Assembly (NCBI GenBank): GCA_021107495.1
Contig: JAIOSR010000163.1
Coordinates: 1 to 6,677, forward strand
From: Desulfobacterales bacterium
Lineage (GTDB): Bacteria; Desulfobacterota; DSM-4660; Desulfatiglandales; Desulfatiglandaceae
DNA: 6,677 nucleotides
Direction of reading: 5' to 3'
Notes under the pieces: model-generated
Database searches by the model: none
What the model was told of the DNA's origin: nothing
Seen by the model: the letters and a program-made list of their open reading frames with translations, nothing else
Position numbers and translations under genes: made by a program
Shown: piece by piece, positions 5,315-6,677 of the stretch
Layout of the letters: each line of letters starts with the position of its first letter
How positions within the stretch are numbered: position 1 is the stretch's first letter

Positions 5315-5344
5315 TTGAACCCTCGAATCCTCGAACCCTAGAAT
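5315..5344 (+). promoter_or_regulatory. Possible promoter for the S1-domain gene inside the repeat tail
   Basis: TTGAAC (5315-5320) and TAGAAT (5339-5344) are separated by 18 bases and lie about 60 bases upstream of the S1 start codon. Both hexamers come from the tandem units of the inverted repeat copy, so the match may be accidental. No better candidate was found in the interval. Confidence 0.25.
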
Positions 5345-5377
5345 CCTTGGCCACTTTCTCCCAACTAATTGGGAGAA
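5315..5377. repeat. AATTAGTTGG element, inverted copy 4
   Basis: Read on the minus strand this is the same design as copies 1-3. The head is a perfect hairpin TTCTCCCAA-CTAA-TTGGGAGAA (5356-5377, nine-base arms), with a tail of GAATCC/GAACCC near-repeats at 5315-5349. It is the best-formed hairpin of the family in the window. It ends 29 bases before the S1 start codon, so it may be in the 5' untranslated region. Together with copies 2 and 3 it brackets the interval in inverted orientation. Confidence 0.65.
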
Positions 5378-5406
5378 GAGTCAATATTAATGCTTTAGGA
5401 GTAAAT

Positions 5407-6606
5407 ATGGACAATGATAATAAGGATTTTGATACCGATACCGAATCAGAAGAGAGTTTTGAAGAATTATTAAACCAGACTGATGTCAGCCCCGTTTACC
5501 TCAACCCCGGTGAAAAGGTTGAAGCCGTGGTCATCAAGATATCAAAGGAGTGGGTCTTCATTGATATAGGGGGTAAGTCGGAAGGCTATATCCCAATTGA
5601 CGAATTTGTAGACGACGAAGGCGACATCACAATAAAAGAAGGCGACACCATCAATGCCTATTTCCTGTCCTCCAGAAACAATGAAAAGCTGTTTGCAACC
5701 CGACTCACGGGAGACACAATGGGGAGTGAACACCTGGAAGAGGCCTATCAAAACCGGATCCCGGTTGAAGGTCTTGTTGAAAAGGAAATCAAGGGGGGAT
5801 ATGAAGTCAAGATAGCGGGAAACACTCGTGCCTTTTGCCCTTATTCCCAGATGGGTCTGAGCAGGGTTGAAAATGCAGACCAGTATATCGGCCTGCATTT
5901 GACTTTCAAAATAATCGAATATGGTGAAAAGGGCCGCAATTTAATTGTTTCCAACAGGAAAGTCTTGGAAGAGGAACGCCAGGAGCTGAAGGATGCTCTC
6001 AGGGAATCTTTGAAAGAGGGGATGACGGTAAGTGGAGAAATAACCTCAATCAGGAAATTTGGCGCGTTTGTTGATATCGGAGGGCTTGAAGGCCTGGTCC
6101 CTGTCTCGGAGATTTCATGGGGTAGAGTGGATGATATCGACAGCTTACTCTCAGTCGGGCAAAAAGTAGATGTTGCGATCAAGAAACTGGACTGGGAAAA
6201 GGATAAATTCTCGTTCAGCCTTAAAGAAATCCTGCCTGATCCATGGAACGACATTGGGTTGAAGTATCCGGAAGGCTCCAGTCACCAGGGAAAGGTTGCG
6301 CGTCTTGCACCTTTTGGCGCCTTTGTAACCCTTGAGCCGGGTATAGATGGGCTTATTCACATTTCAGAACTTGGAAAAGGGAAACGGATAAATCATCCCC
6401 GTGAAATTTTAGAAGAAAACCAGACCATTGAAGTAAAGATAATCAGGATTGAAGAAGATAAAAAGCGCATTGCACTTACAATAATGTCAGACGAAGAGGA
6501 TTTAGAAGAGAGCGATGACTACAAAAAACACATTGTGGCAGGCGATAAAAAAACATCCAAATCTTTAGGCACGCTGGGAGATATTCTTCGCAAGAGTTTG
6601 AAGTGA
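5407..6606 (+). CDS. Four-domain S1 RNA-binding protein (ribosomal protein S1-like)
   Basis: This is a 399-residue protein from the ATG at 5407, which has AGGAG (5398-5401 region) five bases upstream. A longer in-frame reading from 5260 only translates repeat DNA. Residues 1-30 are strongly acidic. Four S1 (OB-fold) repeats follow at about 33-101, 116-187, 204-275 and 289-362. The third (IRKFGAFVDIGGLEGLVPVSEI) and fourth (LAPFGAFVTLEPGIDGLIHISEL) carry the clearest F-GAFV---G-(D/E)GL(V/I)(P/H)-SE(I/L) pattern; the second is divergent. The C-terminal tail is charged and ends SLGTLGDILRKSLK, a tail I associate with this S1-protein group in Desulfobacterota. Canonical proteobacterial S1 has six domains and about 560 residues, so this is probably an additional four-domain S1 protein acting in mRNA binding or ribosome association, not the main rpsA. 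The stop lies inside an interspersed repeat. Confidence 0.88.
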   Translation: MDNDNKDFDTDTESEESFEELLNQTDVSPVYLNPGEKVEAVVIKISKEWVFIDIGGKSEGYIPIDEFVDDEGDITIKEGDTINAYFLSSRNNEKLFATRLTGDTMGSEHLEEAYQNRIPVEGLVEKEIKGGYEVKIAGNTRAFCPYSQMGLSRVENADQYIGLHLTFKIIEYGEKGRNLIVSNRKVLEEERQELKDALRESLKEGMTVSGEITSIRKFGAFVDIGGLEGLVPVSEISWGRVDDIDSLLSVGQKVDVAIKKLDWEKDKFSFSLKEILPDPWNDIGLKYPEGSSHQGKVARLAPFGAFVTLEPGIDGLIHISELGKGKRINHPREILEENQTIEVKIIRIEEDKKRIALTIMSDEEDLEESDDYKKHIVAGDKKTSKSLGTLGDILRKSLK

Positions 6607-6677
6607 ACTAAAGTTTAAAGTGAGCTAAAGTTAAGGAATTCTGTCAATTATATAGAAACATTGGAGCAAAGCGACAC
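6590..6677. repeat. Interspersed element, copy 2 (truncated by window end)
   Basis: Two 17-base tandem units, TTTGAAGTGAACTAAAG (6597-6613) and TTTAAAGTGAGCTAAAG (6614-6630), differ at two positions; copy 1 at 249 has only one unit. From 6614 to 6677 the sequence aligns without gaps to 256-319 with 6 mismatches in 64. The shared left edge GCAAGAGTTTGAAGTGA (6590-6606) is identical in copy 1 and here encodes the last residues and stop of the S1 gene. Confidence 0.7.

Larger units (their letters stand above)
5032..5406. other. Repeat-packed intergenic region before the S1-domain gene
   Basis: These 375 bases hold no supportable gene. An open frame in phase with the S1 gene extends back to 5260, but it is composed of repeat and lacks a ribosome-binding site. 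The region contains two direct copies of the AATTAGTTGG element (offset 92 bases), a REP-like hairpin flanked by GAATTCAG direct repeats, and an inverted AATTAGTTGG copy ending about 30 bases before the S1 start codon. No terminator with a T-run was found for the acyl-CoA synthetase gene. Confidence 0.75.

Overview
The window looks like a chromosomal segment of an anaerobic Desulfobacterota (former Deltaproteobacteria) bacterium, probably a sulfate reducer or syntroph-like relative. This is inferred from gene content, not from a marker gene. The content is a poly-cysteine multi-[4Fe-4S] protein with a winged-helix-like N-terminus, a stand-alone alpha-type ADP-forming acyl-CoA synthetase, a DUF2889 protein, a nitroreductase, and a four-domain S1 RNA-binding protein ending in a GTLGD-type tail. 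The intergenic spaces are unusually rich in short interspersed repeats.

Layout. Bases 1-144 hold the 3' end of a plus-strand gene, possibly DUF72/YecE-like. Bases 145-571 are gene-free and carry a roughly 200-bp interspersed element with inverted ends, plus a GAACCTTGA-type tandem tract. Three minus-strand genes follow. Read in their own direction they are the Fe-S protein (3212-2085), the DUF2889 protein (1887-1312) and the nitroreductase (1237-572). A 110-bp MITE-like element separates the first two. A short AATTAGTTGG-type element separates the last two and supplies the stop codon of the DUF2889 gene.

Bases 3213-3502 form a divergent control region. Each direction has a recognisable sigma70-type promoter overlapping its own near-perfect inverted repeat, so regulator binding is plausible. 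On the plus side a 15-codon leader ORF (3503-3550) with a good ribosome-binding site overlaps the start of the acyl-CoA synthetase gene (3547-5031) by ATGA. That gene has only a weak ribosome-binding site of its own, so translational coupling is likely. Bases 5032-5406 are packed with repeats: two direct and one inverted copy of the AATTAGTTGG element, plus a REP-like hairpin. The S1-domain gene (5407-6606) comes next. Its stop codon lies inside a second copy of the element first seen at 249, which runs off the window.

How the genes relate. Acyl-CoA energy conservation (the acyl-CoA synthetase alpha subunit) and low-potential electron handling (the Fe-S protein) are divergently transcribed and may share regulatory logic. 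The nitroreductase and DUF2889 genes may be co-transcribed behind the Fe-S gene, although repeats interrupt the spacers. No complete defence system, CRISPR array, transposase, rRNA or tRNA gene was seen. The most notable features are the regulatory architecture at 3260-3550 and the repeat families that intrude into gene ends.
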